From positions 1 to 64,000 of the forward strand of contig NZ_BKCG01000001.1 in NCBI RefSeq assembly GCF_008974325.1: DNA of 64,000 nt, read 5' to 3'. The notes beneath the pieces were generated by a model. That model was not told the origin of the DNA. It saw nothing but the letters and a program-made list of their open reading frames with translations, and did not search any database. This DNA is from Patiriisocius marinus. Lineage in GTDB: Bacteria; Bacteroidota; Bacteroidia; Flavobacteriales; Flavobacteriaceae. The translations under genes were made by a program, and so were the position numbers. Shown here one piece after another: positions 34,801 to 45,900 of the stretch; positions within the stretch are counted from its first letter, which is position 1, and the number at the start of each line of letters is the position of its first letter.

Positions 34801-35880
34801 TTAATTATATTTTTCACCAAAGCGAGCTTTGATATCTTGGACTAATTTTTTAATATCTTGTTCTTTAGACTTCGGAAATAGTAATAACGTATCTTCTTTA
34901 TCAACTATAATATAATCACTTATTCCATCTACAACAATCAGCTTTTCTGTTTCCGAAAAAACCATATTTCCAGTTGCATCATTAAAAAATGGCTTGGCAC
35001 GAACAACAGCATTTTCACTATCTGAAGTAGTTAGTTTATCGTGTAAAGCTCCCCAAGTTCCAAGATCATTCCAATCAAAAGTCGCTTTTTTAACGAATAC
35101 ATTTGTTGCTTTTTCCATAATTCCGAAATCTATAGAAATATTTTCGGCAAGTTCATAATTTGTTTCGACAAAGGCCTTTTCAGTATCTGTGTTGTACACA
35201 GGAACCCCTTCTGAAAACAATGCGTGCATTACCGGTAAATGTGTTTCAAACGCTTTTAAAATGCTTTTTACACTCCAGATAAAAATACCTGCATTCCACA
35301 TAAAATTCCCTGCTTCTACAAAAGTCTTCGCTGTATCGTAATCTGGTTTTTCTCTAAATTGTTTTACTGGCGCAATGGGTGATGCACTTAAATTTTCGGC
35401 TTCAATATATCCATATCCTGTATTAGGAAATGTAGGCACAATACCTAATGTCATTAAAATATCGTCCCTTTGAGCTGCATCAAAACAAGCTTGTACATCT
35501 GCCATAAAAGCATCTTCATCTTCAATCCAATGATCACTAGGCGCTACGAGCATTAAGGCATCAGGATTCATTTTTTTTATTTTCATTGCAGCAAGTGCAA
35601 TGCAAGGCGATGTATTTCGCATTGCTGGTTCTAACACAACTTGGCTAGCCGTAATTTCAGGTAATTGTTCGAGAGTAAGATCTAAATAACGTTCGTTTGT
35701 TAATATCAGAATCTGTTCTTGAGGGATGAGCTTACTTAATCTTGAAAATGTTTGCTGTAATAAGGATTTCCCAGTCCCTAACATATCGTGAAATTGTTTG
35801 GGAAAATCTGCTGTGCTCACAGGCCAAAAACGTGACCCTATTCCTCCTGCCATTATTACTGCGTAGTAGTTTGTGCTCAT
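34801..35880 (-). CDS. manC: Mannose-1-phosphate guanylyltransferase
   Basis: The 359-residue enzyme makes GDP-mannose for polysaccharides. It has the nucleotidyltransferase signature AGGIGSRFWPVS (11-22), PKQFHDM, VAPSDHWI, FREKPDY, and NAGIFIWS. The C-terminal cupin isomerase domain of dual-function ManC is missing, as in the monofunctional form common in Bacteroidota. Symbol is by family only. A DUF389 gene follows at 2 bp. Confidence 0.92.
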   Translation of the reverse strand: MSTNYYAVIMAGGIGSRFWPVSTADFPKQFHDMLGTGKSLLQQTFSRLSKLIPQEQILILTNERYLDLTLEQLPEITASQVVLEPAMRNTSPCIALAAMKIKKMNPDALMLVAPSDHWIEDEDAFMADVQACFDAAQRDDILMTLGIVPTFPNTGYGYIEAENLSASPIAPVKQFREKPDYDTAKTFVEAGNFMWNAGIFIWSVKSILKAFETHLPVMHALFSEGVPVYNTDTEKAFVETNYELAENISIDFGIMEKATNVFVKKATFDWNDLGTWGALHDKLTTSDSENAVVRAKPFFNDATGNMVFSETEKLIVVDGISDYIIVDKEDTLLLFPKSKEQDIKKLVQDIKARFGEKYN

Positions 35881-36029
35881 AATATTTATTATTAAAGTAC
35901 TTCTTTTAGTAAACCGAAATAGTAATATCGTTATAGATTTTGCTATTAATTTAAAGATACAATATATTTAAAATTTTGCTTTAAAAATAAAAGCGAACCA
36001 TCAAGATTTATACCCTGTGATAAACCGAA

Positions 36030-36626
36030 TTATTTAAGAAACTCAACTTCGGCATTTGGGTTAAAAAGATACACTCTTCCTGTTGCCACTTCAACACATT
36101 CGTATCGTTTTACACGCCTATTCCCTCGCTTAAATATTTTACCATTGTACAATCTAAACAATCCACCATCTGGAATTTCAAAGATATAATTTTTATCATT
36201 TGGCGGGTCAAATTGCTTTAATGCTAAAGATAAACGCGCATCAGTATCACTTGATGCCTTTGGGTTTTTAAAATGAAGTGCAATTAAAGGAAGTAAGTGT
36301 GACGGAAATATTGCAGGATTAATAAATGGCAACATTAATTGCTGAAATGTGAATTTCCATTCTTTGCCGTGCGGTTTTATAGTACGCCCGAACTTTTGAA
36401 ATGCCACTAAATGGGCTATTTCGTGAATTAAAGTAATAAAAAAGCGGTATTTATTTAAGCTAGCGTTTACTGTAATTTGGTGCTGCCCATTAGACATTTT
36501 ACGATAATCACCGTGCCTAGTTACACGCTCATTAACAATTTTTAAATGAACATTGTTCGTTTTTATAAGCTCAAACGCAGGAATTACTGAAGCTGAAGGA
36601 ATGTATTTTTCTAGAGTTTTATCCAC
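36030..36626 (-). CDS. SprT-like zinc metallopeptidase-domain protein
   Basis: The 198-residue protein has the SprT-type active site HEIAHLVAFQKFGRTIKPHG (HExxH at 68-72; third histidine H86) and a C-terminal segment (YECVEVATGRVYLFNPNAEV) in the place of the usual zinc ribbon, without the four-cysteine signature. SprT-like proteins relate to the Spartan protease family; the bacterial role is uncertain. It is divergent from the decayed TonB-dependent-receptor frame at 36,719. Confidence 0.86.
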   Translation of the reverse strand: MDKTLEKYIPSASVIPAFELIKTNNVHLKIVNERVTRHGDYRKMSNGQHQITVNASLNKYRFFITLIHEIAHLVAFQKFGRTIKPHGKEWKFTFQQLMLPFINPAIFPSHLLPLIALHFKNPKASSDTDARLSLALKQFDPPNDKNYIFEIPDGGLFRLYNGKIFKRGNRRVKRYECVEVATGRVYLFNPNAEVEFLK

Positions 36627-36718
36627 AAAAGCTAATATAGTTTTTAAATTAAAAAAAGTCTAAGAAACACTTGATAATTCATATTTTTTTTTTTCAATTT
36701 TGAGTAATTATTAACTAA

Positions 36719-37582
36719 CAAACAATTTTATTATTAAAATTTATTATTAATTGTATTTTATCAATAGGATTATATTCTGAAACTAACCTTTCTCTAAGCA
36801 ATCAATACAGCAATACAATTTTTGCATCACCAACACAACAGTTAAATAATGGATCTAATATTGAACCTCTAAAAAGACTATCATTACAACTAAGGTATTC
36901 GTATTTTAATTTACTAGAATTAACTCATTTAAACTTAACACTAGACTATAACAAACGGTTTAATAACTTTGTATCTGAACTATCTATTGACCCTAATGAA
37001 ACGTCTACAACAAAAATTTTACGAAACCTGAGTACTAACAATGTTTCCTTTAATACTGGAATTGACATCTACGCTCCTTTTATTAAATCAAATGTTAAAC
37101 TTAATAGTAATGTAGGCTTTGAGTCTTACAACAACTCATTGAACAATGCAGTTATACGCAATGTAAATTCTTATTCAAATAATAATAGCTTAACTATTAA
37201 GTCTGGATTTTTTGGAATTTTTAATTTTGAAAATACAATTACTAATACCAATTTAAAATTCAAAGCAATAAATAATTCTGAAATTTATGGTATAACTAAC
37301 AATCTTCATTTATACATTAAGCCGAAGGACAGAATAAAATTAGGTGCTACTCTTGAAAATTATCATCCCGATTTAAATAGTAGTAGTAACTTTTATTTTT
37401 TAGATTTCGATCTATCCTATACTTCAATATCCAAAAAATTCACATATTCAATCATCTCTAAAAACATTACATCTCAAAATGCGATAATAGAAAACAATTT
37501 GATAAACGACATTTTGGAAAGTAATAGATCATACACTATAAACAACCCATTCTTATTGTTTAAAATTGAATTTTCTCTATGA
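36719..37582 (+). pseudogene. C-terminal remnant of a TonB-dependent outer membrane receptor
   Basis: The reading frame ending at 37,582 is open back to a TAA at 36,716-36,718, about 287 codons, with no ATG in the part before residue 140; the only track-like start is a TTG at 37,139. The translation reads like the beta-barrel end of a Bacteroidota receptor: NTIFASPTQQLNNGSNIEPL, LQLRYSYFNL, alternating N-rich strands, and the terminal aromatic NNPFLLFKIEFSL. The plug and first barrel strands are absent, so the gene is a truncated remnant. Between 36,627 and 36,718 there is only AT-rich sequence with a poly-T run. Confidence 0.68.
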
Positions 37583-37585
37583 TAA

Positions 37586-38269
37586 TTATGGCGTTGAACT
37601 AGAAACTTCTAACACTTTTCCATTATAAAATTTATTCCCATTTACTGAAAAGTCCATTATATATCTTGCCATTTCTTTAGCTGTAAGCGGCGCTTTATAA
37701 CCTGGGAAAGCTTCTTCTAGCATTTCGGTTTGTACTGAACCAAGGGCCAATACATTAAAGCTAGGACCAGTTTCTTTATATTCTTCGGCAAGGACTTCGG
37801 TAAGTGTAATTATCGCTCCTTTACTACTGCTATAAGCGGCAAGTCCTGCAAATTTTGCACTTCCTCTAACACCACCCATACTGCTAATATTCACCACATG
37901 ACCATCCTTTTTCATAAATGGCAACATAGCCTGTGTTAGCATTGCAGCGCCAAATACATTTACTTCATAACTGGTTTTAAAATCGTCATATTTCAGCTTT
38001 GCAAAAGGCTTAGAAATTAAATAACCTGAGTTATTAATTACTATATCTACATGATTCCAAGTTTCTTTTACAAACTTAGCTGCTCTTTTAATATCGCCAG
38101 GTTCAGTAATATCACAAGAAAAACAATGACAGTTAGTTATATCCATCCCAGAGACAGGTGCTGCGTCTCTAGATAGCGCAAGCACATTATGCCCTGCGTT
38201 AGTTAATAAGGCTACTAATTGATAGCCTATACCTCTACTTGTTCCTGTTACTACGATGTTTTTCTTCAT
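37586..38269 (-). CDS. Short-chain dehydrogenase/reductase
   Basis: The 227-residue protein is a classical SDR: VTGTSRGIGYQL (glycine-rich NADP loop, 7-18), NNSGYL (NAG-like, N79-N80 area), SSMGG with catalytic Ser, and YSSSKGA (Tyr/Lys pair) near residues 147-153. It ends with a GKVLEVSSSTP segment. The substrate is not apparent. It ends 3 bp before the pseudogene frame's end on the opposite strand and lies downstream of the pdhC terminator. Confidence 0.88.
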   Translation of the reverse strand: MKKNIVVTGTSRGIGYQLVALLTNAGHNVLALSRDAAPVSGMDITNCHCFSCDITEPGDIKRAAKFVKETWNHVDIVINNSGYLISKPFAKLKYDDFKTSYEVNVFGAAMLTQAMLPFMKKDGHVVNISSMGGVRGSAKFAGLAAYSSSKGAIITLTEVLAEEYKETGPSFNVLALGSVQTEMLEEAFPGYKAPLTAKEMARYIMDFSVNGNKFYNGKVLEVSSSTP

Positions 38270-38281
38270 GTGTATGTATAA

Positions 38282-38320
38282 AAAAACCTCTCAAGATTTT
38301 TACATCCAGAGAGGTTTATA
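38282..38320 (-). terminator. Terminator after pdhC
   Basis: On the minus strand AAACCTCTC ... GAGAGGTTT forms a 9-bp stem, followed by TTTTTTTATA. It ends the pdhA-pdhC transcript before the SDR gene. Confidence 0.8.
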
Positions 38321-38327
38321 GTGTTTG

Positions 38328-39947
38328 TTAAACAAACATTGTTACTGGATTCTCAATATAATTTCGCAAGGTCTGCAAGAATTTTGCACCCGTTGCTCCA
38401 TCAACTGTTCTATGGTCACAAGCTAATGTTACCGTCATAATATTCCCCACTGCAAGTGCTCCATTTTTAACCACTGGTTTTTGAATGATCGCTCCTACTG
38501 ATAGGATAGCAGAATTAGGTGCGTTGATGATAGAAGTAAACTCCTTAATACCAAACATCCCTAAATTACTTACTGTAAATGTACTTCCTTCCATTTCAGC
38601 AGGGGTTATTTTTTTATTTCTAGCTTTACCTGCAAGTTCTTTTACATTTGCCCCTATTTGAGAAAAAGTCATTTGATCTGCAAATTTTAATACAGGAACT
38701 AACAAACCTTCATCAACTGCAACTGCAACACCTACGTGAATGTGGTTTGCAATTTTAGTAACTCCGTCCGTCCATTGACTATTTACTTGCGGGTGCTTCC
38801 TAAGCGCCATTGCACAAGCTTTTACAATCATATCATTATAACTTATTTTAACGTCTGGATCGCTATTTATCGCAGCACGTGAAGTGATTGCGCTATCCAT
38901 ATCTAACTCAATTGTTAAATAATAATGTGGTGCAGAGAATTTAGATTCACCCAATCGCTTAGCAATTGTCTTACGCATTTGCGAGTTTTTCACTTCTTCA
39001 AAACTTTCAACACCTACAGGAGTATATGCTTGCGCACCACCAGCTGATGGTTGATAGTTTTCAATATCGCTTTTTACTATACGTCCATTTTCTCCAGTTC
39101 CTTGAACTTGATTTAATGATATACCTTTATCCTCTGCCATTTTTTTAGCTAATGGAGAAGCAAAAATACGTTGATCAGAATTTGGTTTTGAAGCAATTTT
39201 AGTACTAGGGGTACTTTTTACTTCTTGTTTTTTAGGCTCTTCCTTTTTAACTGGAGTTTCGGTTTTTTTAGGCGCTTCTTTTTTCGCAGGAGTATTTCCA
39301 CTAATACCTGAAACATCAGTTCCCTCAGGTCCAATAATTGCAAGTAACGCGTCTACTTTAGCAGTTTCACCTTCATGGATTCCTATTTTTAATAAAGTTC
39401 CAGTATGGAATGATTCAAATTCCATAGTAGCTTTATCTGTTTCTATTTCAGCTAAAATATCGCCTTCTTCTACAGCATCACCTTCTTTCTTTAACCAAGT
39501 TGCTACAGTACCTTCTTCCATCGTATCACTTAAACGTGGCATTGTAATAATGGTAACACCATCAGGAAGACTATTTGAAGTTTTATCATCGTTACTTGTA
39601 TCTGAATCTTCTGTCGCTTCATCTGAACTTTCTGAAGATTCATTTTCATTAGAATCATTTTTATCTTTAGCGCTTCCATCAGTATTTAGCAAACTAGAAA
39701 TGTCTTCTCCTTCTTCACCAATTATCGCAAGAAGTGCATCTACATTAGCAGTTTCACCTTCTTGAATACCAATATGAAGTAATGTTCCTTCGTGGAAGGA
39801 TTCAAACTCCATAGTGGCTTTATCTGTTTCTATTTCAGCTAAAATATCACCTTCAGCTACAGTATCGCCTACATTTTTTAACCAAGATGCTACGGTTCCT
39901 TCTTCCATCGTGTCGCTTAATCGCGGCATTGTAATAACTGTTGCCAT
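38328..39947 (-). CDS. pdhC: Dihydrolipoamide acetyltransferase (E2) of pyruvate dehydrogenase
   Basis: The 539-residue E2 has two lipoyl domains with lipoylation lysines in ETDKATMEFE (K43 and K172), an acidic linker (about 90-125), a lysine/proline-rich linker, a peripheral subunit-binding domain (RIFASPLAKKMAEDKGISLN, about 265-300) and a catalytic core ending in DHRTVDGATGAKFLQTL. It passes acetyl groups to CoA. It begins 3 bp after pdhA. The E1 beta subunit gene is not adjacent. Confidence 0.95.
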   Translation of the reverse strand: MATVITMPRLSDTMEEGTVASWLKNVGDTVAEGDILAEIETDKATMEFESFHEGTLLHIGIQEGETANVDALLAIIGEEGEDISSLLNTDGSAKDKNDSNENESSESSDEATEDSDTSNDDKTSNSLPDGVTIITMPRLSDTMEEGTVATWLKKEGDAVEEGDILAEIETDKATMEFESFHTGTLLKIGIHEGETAKVDALLAIIGPEGTDVSGISGNTPAKKEAPKKTETPVKKEEPKKQEVKSTPSTKIASKPNSDQRIFASPLAKKMAEDKGISLNQVQGTGENGRIVKSDIENYQPSAGGAQAYTPVGVESFEEVKNSQMRKTIAKRLGESKFSAPHYYLTIELDMDSAITSRAAINSDPDVKISYNDMIVKACAMALRKHPQVNSQWTDGVTKIANHIHVGVAVAVDEGLLVPVLKFADQMTFSQIGANVKELAGKARNKKITPAEMEGSTFTVSNLGMFGIKEFTSIINAPNSAILSVGAIIQKPVVKNGALAVGNIMTVTLACDHRTVDGATGAKFLQTLRNYIENPVTMFV

Positions 39948-39950
39948 GGC

Positions 39951-40949
39951 TTATAATTTATGTGGTAAAAATGGATAATTATCTTGATCGTACACAACGT
40001 CATACATAACACTTTTGTCTGGATAAGGAGACTCCTCTGCAAATTTTTCACATTCAGACACAAGATCTTTAACTCTTTTGTTCACCTCTTTAATTTCTGC
40101 TTCAGTAGCCCATTTCTTATCATAGATTTGGTGAAGTACGTAATCAATAGGATCTTCTTCTTGCTTTTTAGCAACTTCTTCTTTGGTACGATAGTGCTGT
40201 GCATCACTCATAGAGTGTCCACGGTATCTATATGTTCTAATTTCAAGAAAAGTGGGACCTTCTCCACGTCTAGCACGCTCCATAGCCTCATCCATCTCTT
40301 TTGCAACAACCTCTGGCTTCATACCGTCAACTGGTTTACAAGGCATCTCATACCCTAAACCTAATTTCCATATATCAGTATGGTTTGCAGCTCTTTCTAC
40401 AGATGTACCCATTGCATAACCATTATTTTCACAACAAAATACAACCGGTAATTTCCACAACATTGCCATGTTAAAAGTTTCGTGAAGTGAACCTTGTCTT
40501 ACTGCACCATCCCCCATATAACATAAAGTAACTGCGTTATTCCCTTGGTATTTATCACCAAACGCAAGTCCTGCACCTAGAGGAATTTGCCCCCCTACAA
40601 TACCATGACCTCCATAAAAACGATGTTCCTTTGAAAATATGTGCATAGAACCTCCCAAACCTTGAGATGTACCTGTTGCCTTACCATAAAGTTCGGCCAT
40701 TACTTTTTTAGGATCTACACCCATACCTATAGGTTGTACGTGATTACGATACGCTGTAATCATTTTATCCTTTGTTAGGTCCATTGCGTGCAAAGCTCCA
40801 GCGAGTACTGCCTCTTGACCGTTGTATAAATGCAGGAATCCACGAACTTTTTGGTTGATGTAAACCTGTGCTAATTTGTCTTCGAACTTACGCCAAAACA
40901 GCATGTTCTCATACCAGTCAAGGTATGTTTTTTTGGTGATTTTTTTCAT
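39951..40949 (-). CDS. pdhA: Pyruvate dehydrogenase E1 alpha subunit
   Basis: The 332-residue thiamine diphosphate enzyme has the E1 alpha pattern: AYRNHVQPIGMG, GLGGSMHIF, GGHGIVGGQIPLGAG, the ThDP motif GDGAVRQG (146-153) with CENNGYAMGTSVERAA, and RYRGHSMSDAQHYRTKEE with phosphorylation-loop-like serines. It works with E1 beta, encoded elsewhere, and with the E2 directly downstream. A 144-bp AT-rich gap separates it from cdd. Confidence 0.95.
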   Translation of the reverse strand: MKKITKKTYLDWYENMLFWRKFEDKLAQVYINQKVRGFLHLYNGQEAVLAGALHAMDLTKDKMITAYRNHVQPIGMGVDPKKVMAELYGKATGTSQGLGGSMHIFSKEHRFYGGHGIVGGQIPLGAGLAFGDKYQGNNAVTLCYMGDGAVRQGSLHETFNMAMLWKLPVVFCCENNGYAMGTSVERAANHTDIWKLGLGYEMPCKPVDGMKPEVVAKEMDEAMERARRGEGPTFLEIRTYRYRGHSMSDAQHYRTKEEVAKKQEEDPIDYVLHQIYDKKWATEAEIKEVNKRVKDLVSECEKFAEESPYPDKSVMYDVVYDQDNYPFLPHKL

Positions 40950-41093
40950 TGTAATGTTGCTATAAATTATGCTTTTTCAAAAAAGCACGAATAACAAAAA
41001 TAGCAATTAATTAGCGAGAAAAAAACCTTTAAAATCTAATTATTAAAAGATTGATTTAGATAAGATTACTCATTTTTTAAAAAGTAATTAAAT

Positions 41094-41585
41094 CTATTTT
41101 GATTGTAAAAAAGTACTATCAAAGATAAGAGGAAGCAAATCTTTTATAGAAGCCGCCTTAACAACACTCCCCTTTTCACCCATAAAATACACCACCATAG
41201 GAGTGCCTTGATTAACCTCATATTCTGCTAAAGCTTGACGACAAGAGCCACAAGGTGGCGTAGGTGTATCAACTACGTGGTTTAGCGACCTCACTGTCAA
41301 CGCAATAACATTAATTGCCACTCCTGGATACGTTGCACCTGCATAAAATACAGCTACACGCTCTGCGCATAAGCCAGAAGGATATGCTGCATTTTCTTGA
41401 TTATTACCCAATACAACTTCTCCATTCTGCAATTTCATTGCGGCTCCTACTCTAAAAGAAGAATAAGGCGCATACGCTTTTTCACGTGCTTCCTGAGCTT
41501 GTTGCATTAGCTCCTGAACATCTTGTGGCAATTCGCTAACCGAATCATATACCTCAAGGACTGTTTCAATAGTAAGTTTTTTCAA
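41094..41585 (-). CDS. cdd: Cytidine deaminase
   Basis: The 163-residue tetrameric-type enzyme converts cytidine to uridine. It has the zinc site CAERVAVF (C73, with catalytic E75) and PCGSCRQAL (C112, C115), and the FRVGAAMKLQNGEVVLGNNQENAAYPSG stretch before it. The N-terminal extension (1-35) precedes the catalytic core. It sits between porV and pdhA, on the same strand as both. Confidence 0.95.
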   Translation of the reverse strand: MKKLTIETVLEVYDSVSELPQDVQELMQQAQEAREKAYAPYSSFRVGAAMKLQNGEVVLGNNQENAAYPSGLCAERVAVFYAGATYPGVAINVIALTVRSLNHVVDTPTPPCGSCRQALAEYEVNQGTPMVVYFMGEKGSVVKAASIKDLLPLIFDSTFLQSK

Positions 41586-41719
41586 ATGCTTATAATTTTA
41601 GCTGAAATTTTAATACTTCTAAATACGTTTCGAAAAGTAGTCTAATCTACCTTAAATAACAAATTCCAAATTCAAGAGCGAATCTCAAATTTGGAATTTA
41701 ATATTACAACTAGTATTTA

Positions 41720-42883
41720 TTAATACTCATCGTACTCATCACCAAAGTTAAACGTTAACCCAAAACGAAGTGTTCCTTCTAATGGACTAACAACAGCTGA
41801 AGTTGAGAATAAATAAGATAAATCAATACCTATAGACGTGTATTTAAAACCTGCTCCTAAAGAAGCAAACTTACGTGATCCCTTTTCGTCACTTTCATTG
41901 AAGTAACCAGCTCTAAAAGCAAATGCATCTGAATAGGTATACTCAGCTCCTAATGCCCAAGTAAATTCCTTAAGTTCCTCACTTAAACCATCTGGCGCAT
42001 CACCAAAAGAAGAAAAGATACCACTTACAAAACTCTCATTGTAGTAATCATCTTGACTATTAATTGTCCCATCGTCATTAGAATCACTTGGAGTTGGCAC
42101 TAATAGTTTATTCACTTCAAGACCTACAGAAACTCTATTATATTCATCAAGAATAAAATCAAATCCACCACCTAACGCCATGTTTGTAGGCAGGTTGTTT
42201 TCTTGACCTGTTTCGTCATATTTTAACTTAGGTCCAATGTTAGAAAAGTTGAAACCCAATCTCCATCTTCCATCAAAGCTATCATAAGCAATTTCTTCAC
42301 TCTGGTAGTAACCAGCGATATCAACCGCAAATGTATTAGCTGCATTGGCATCAGCATTTGAAGTTTGTAATTTCAAATCACTTCTAATATAACGACCTGC
42401 AACTGCCATAGAAAAACGCTCGCTTAGTCTTAAGGAATAAGAAAGGTCAAACAACAATTCGTTTGGCTTAACATATAATGGCACTTGATCTGCAGTTTCA
42501 CGCAATTCAATTTCACCATTACTGAAATATCTAAAAGATGCACCTACTGCACTTCTTTCATTAATTCTGTTATAATAAACGATATTCCCTAAAAATATAT
42601 CATTTACTAATTGGCTTAAATAAGGGGTATAAGTAACACCAACACCTTGCTTAGAAATTGCAAAAGCATATTTAGCTGGGTTCCATTGCTGAGCAAATGC
42701 ATCAGATGAAGTCCAAACTCCCATATCCGCCATACCAGCAGATCTAGCATCGGCTGCTATTAACATAAAAGGTACACCTGTTGTTATAACACGTTGATCG
42801 ATGTTAGAGTTAGGATCAGGATCTTGTGCGAAACCTTTAATTGAAATAAGACAAATAAAAATGAGTAAAAGTAATTTGTTCAT
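41720..42883 (-). CDS. porV: Type IX secretion outer membrane protein PorV
   Basis: The start is placed at 42,883 (MNKLLLLIFICLISIKGFAQ), giving a good signal peptide; a start at 42,904 adds seven residues. The mature protein begins with the PorV pattern VITTGVPFMLIAADARSAGM and GMADMGVWTSSDAFAQQWNPAKYAF, and continues as an FadL-like 14-strand outer membrane barrel. PorV carries T9SS cargo from the translocon to the PorU sortase, whose gene lies 39 bp upstream on the same transcript. Confidence 0.93.
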   Translation of the reverse strand: MNKLLLLIFICLISIKGFAQDPDPNSNIDQRVITTGVPFMLIAADARSAGMADMGVWTSSDAFAQQWNPAKYAFAISKQGVGVTYTPYLSQLVNDIFLGNIVYYNRINERSAVGASFRYFSNGEIELRETADQVPLYVKPNELLFDLSYSLRLSERFSMAVAGRYIRSDLKLQTSNADANAANTFAVDIAGYYQSEEIAYDSFDGRWRLGFNFSNIGPKLKYDETGQENNLPTNMALGGGFDFILDEYNRVSVGLEVNKLLVPTPSDSNDDGTINSQDDYYNESFVSGIFSSFGDAPDGLSEELKEFTWALGAEYTYSDAFAFRAGYFNESDEKGSRKFASLGAGFKYTSIGIDLSYLFSTSAVVSPLEGTLRFGLTFNFGDEYDEY

Positions 42884-42921
42884 GAGGTTTATTATTTTTA
42901 GCAAATATAATTTTTATTATT

Positions 42922-45900
42922 TTATAGGATAACCAATTTTTCAAACTTTTCAGTTTGCTGATTAGTTAACGGAGATTTTACAGTAATCTTATATACATAG
43001 ACACCTTTTCCTATTTTATCTCCAAAATCATCACGGCCATCCCAAGTAATTTGGTCCTTAAATAAATTACTACCATTAGTAGGATACGAGCCTTGCTCAG
43101 ACCAAACAACTTTTCCAGTTACAGTAAAAACCTGAACCTGAACATCTAAAAAAGACTCTCCATTTCTGTTGTGAGTAAACCAAAAATCAGTATAATTCAC
43201 AAATGGGTTAGGATAATTCAACACACGCTCAATAGTCAACCCATCTCCACCAGAAACAACAAATTGTAATTCGGCAGTAGAAGAATTATTATATGTATCC
43301 CAAGCTTTAAACGAAATAGTATGCAAACCATCTTCTAAATCTCTTAACCTATAAGATGCTGTACCCTTGGTATAATCATCCACTGACGCCTGATAATAAT
43401 CATTTAGTTTAAATGGATTCGCCTCATCACCATCTAATATAGCAACAAGATCGTGGCCGATACCACTTGCAGTATTAATACCACTTCCATCTTCTAGTTT
43501 CACAATAAAGTTAGGCGAATCATTTGTAATTCCACCATTTACAAAGTTTTCATCATTCATAAATAGCTCAATAATTGGCCCAGTAGTGTCTGTACCTGCA
43601 TTTTCATTTAAACCACCCACCTGAATATCTAGATTATACCCATTATTATCTAACAAAGTATTATTTTGTTGTGCATAGAAACTTACTTTCCCATTTCCGA
43701 CAGGTATTTGTACATCTTGCGGAACTACAAAATCAAATTCAAATTCTCCATTAACTACAGTTGCCTGTCCATTAAACAGCACCTCACCTAATGTATTAAA
43801 ATCTAAGAGAATTAAATTATTAGCGCCATCAGTAACACCATCATTACCCAAAGTTTGTCGCGCGACATCTTTATCAAATATCTTCACTTCAACAACACCA
43901 TTATAAGAACTCAATAACGCCCCAGTAGGAGTTGTAACCTGCCCACCCATTTTTACATAATCCAATCCTTGAAGAACCTCCGTAGAAGAAGTTATTGGCT
44001 GATCATTTATCGTAGTTAACTTAATATCTGGTTTCGGAAATGCTAATGGCATTGCAGGATCACCAATATAAAACACAACGCGTCTATCGAAATTAGCTAA
44101 TTCGTTTTTAGCTTTTCTCAAACCAATTGCCGGTGGTTCAGGTAAATTTTGCCCTACACCAAAAATCTCATCCGCTAGCGCTACATTCAATGCTGAACCT
44201 GTCGTTACTGTTATCGACCTAGTCGTTGTTATTAATGAGACAGCACCTCCTTCTTTATTCCAAAAAGTTAACTCCCCAGCAGTTACTCTTGTTGGTAAAT
44301 CAAACTTCGTAAACTCGCAAGTAACTGTAATTACCATTGGATATCGATTTTGATTTTTTAAAGTATTCGCAGTTTCCTTTGTAAAAATAAACTCCTTACT
44401 CAAACCATCTTCACCTCCATGACCAAAATAATTTAGAATCAAAGCCCCCACTTCAAAATCATTCTTAATCAAATCATTAACTTGAGGATATCTATTTCCA
44501 CCAGCAGAAGTTTGTTGTTCAAATGCATCCGTATGGATTTTTTTTACATTAATAAATGGCTTACTAGTTGAAATTTGATCCGCCAAGTCATTTAATGTAA
44601 ATTGAAGATCACTATCACTATTATCATCTGCATCATCTGAAATCATTACAATAGCATTACGCCAGTTTCCATAGGAAGCTTTTGACTCATAAGCTATAAT
44701 TTTATCAATCATTTCATTTGCTAAAACAACGTCATCTGCAAGAATTCTACCTAAAGCCACATCAGCTTTCTCTGAATTTTCCATCATCCCCTCTTCAGGA
44801 TCCATAATCCCAAAAAAATCATCACTCATAAAATGTGAAAATGTGTTCTCACTCAACAATGTATGGTAAGTCGGCACAATATTATCATTACCTGTTTTAA
44901 TATAAGTCCCTTTATAATCTACAGATGTATCACCAATGATTCCTACATATTTAATTCGTTTATCCGGAGAAGAAGCGTTGTCATATATATATCGAACAAG
45001 GTTTCTAATAGCAACAACATCCTGCTTACCACTACTAAACTCTTCGTAAATTTTATCTGTCGTAACAACTTTCACATTAAGACCACGAACTTGACGATGA
45101 TGATCTGCTAACCTTAATGCAGGCTGCAACATAAAAGGAGCTGTCACAATTAAATAATCGACATCTACAAATTCACCAGATCCATTTCTAAAAATCGACC
45201 CTTTTATATCCTGATTATTAACAATTGGATCACCAATACTCACTGGAGTTAAAAAATCTGTATTCACAACCGCAACATACTCTCTAACACTACCTAACTG
45301 AGCTTTAAAGCTGAAATTGGAAACCGCATCAGTATTTACTTTTGAAACTATTGCCCCTGTATTTGTAACATCCCAAACTTCACTTACAGCGCTTGCATTA
45401 CTAATCACAAATTCACCCGCTCCTGGAAGTGTTGCTGCATCATTATACCTAAATCCAAATTGACCATCAACTTGAGATAATTGCCTAATTGCCCCCACTC
45501 TAATATAATCTAAGAAACCTGCACTTGAAGGATTACCACCATTATTATACAATAAGTTTAACGTAACTGTTTCGCCACTAGCCGGCACACTTTCCTCAAA
45601 CTCACGAGTATTCAACAAAAACTGTCCGCTCAACGTTCCAAAAGTTTGCGGATTCAATGCAGTACCATTTACAGATAGCGCAAATGAAGTTACACTTTCT
45701 GAAGCTGAAGCCACCGTTACTTTAACATCCATTAATGACCCCGAAACGATGTTAGGGAAATTTAATTCAAATGTTTGATCATCTTCAATATCAAATCTAT
45801 TTCCAACTAATTTACGTCCTACTTTAGCAGGTGAAAATTCATTTTGTTCGTGAAACTGATAATCATTAAAAGTAGTAATAGTTGTAACAGCAGTCGCTGG

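Noticed and set aside
38328..39947. The two lipoyl-coding copies in pdhC as an assembly duplication
   Set aside because: The copies differ at many codons and the linkers differ; two lipoyl domains are normal for this E2 type.
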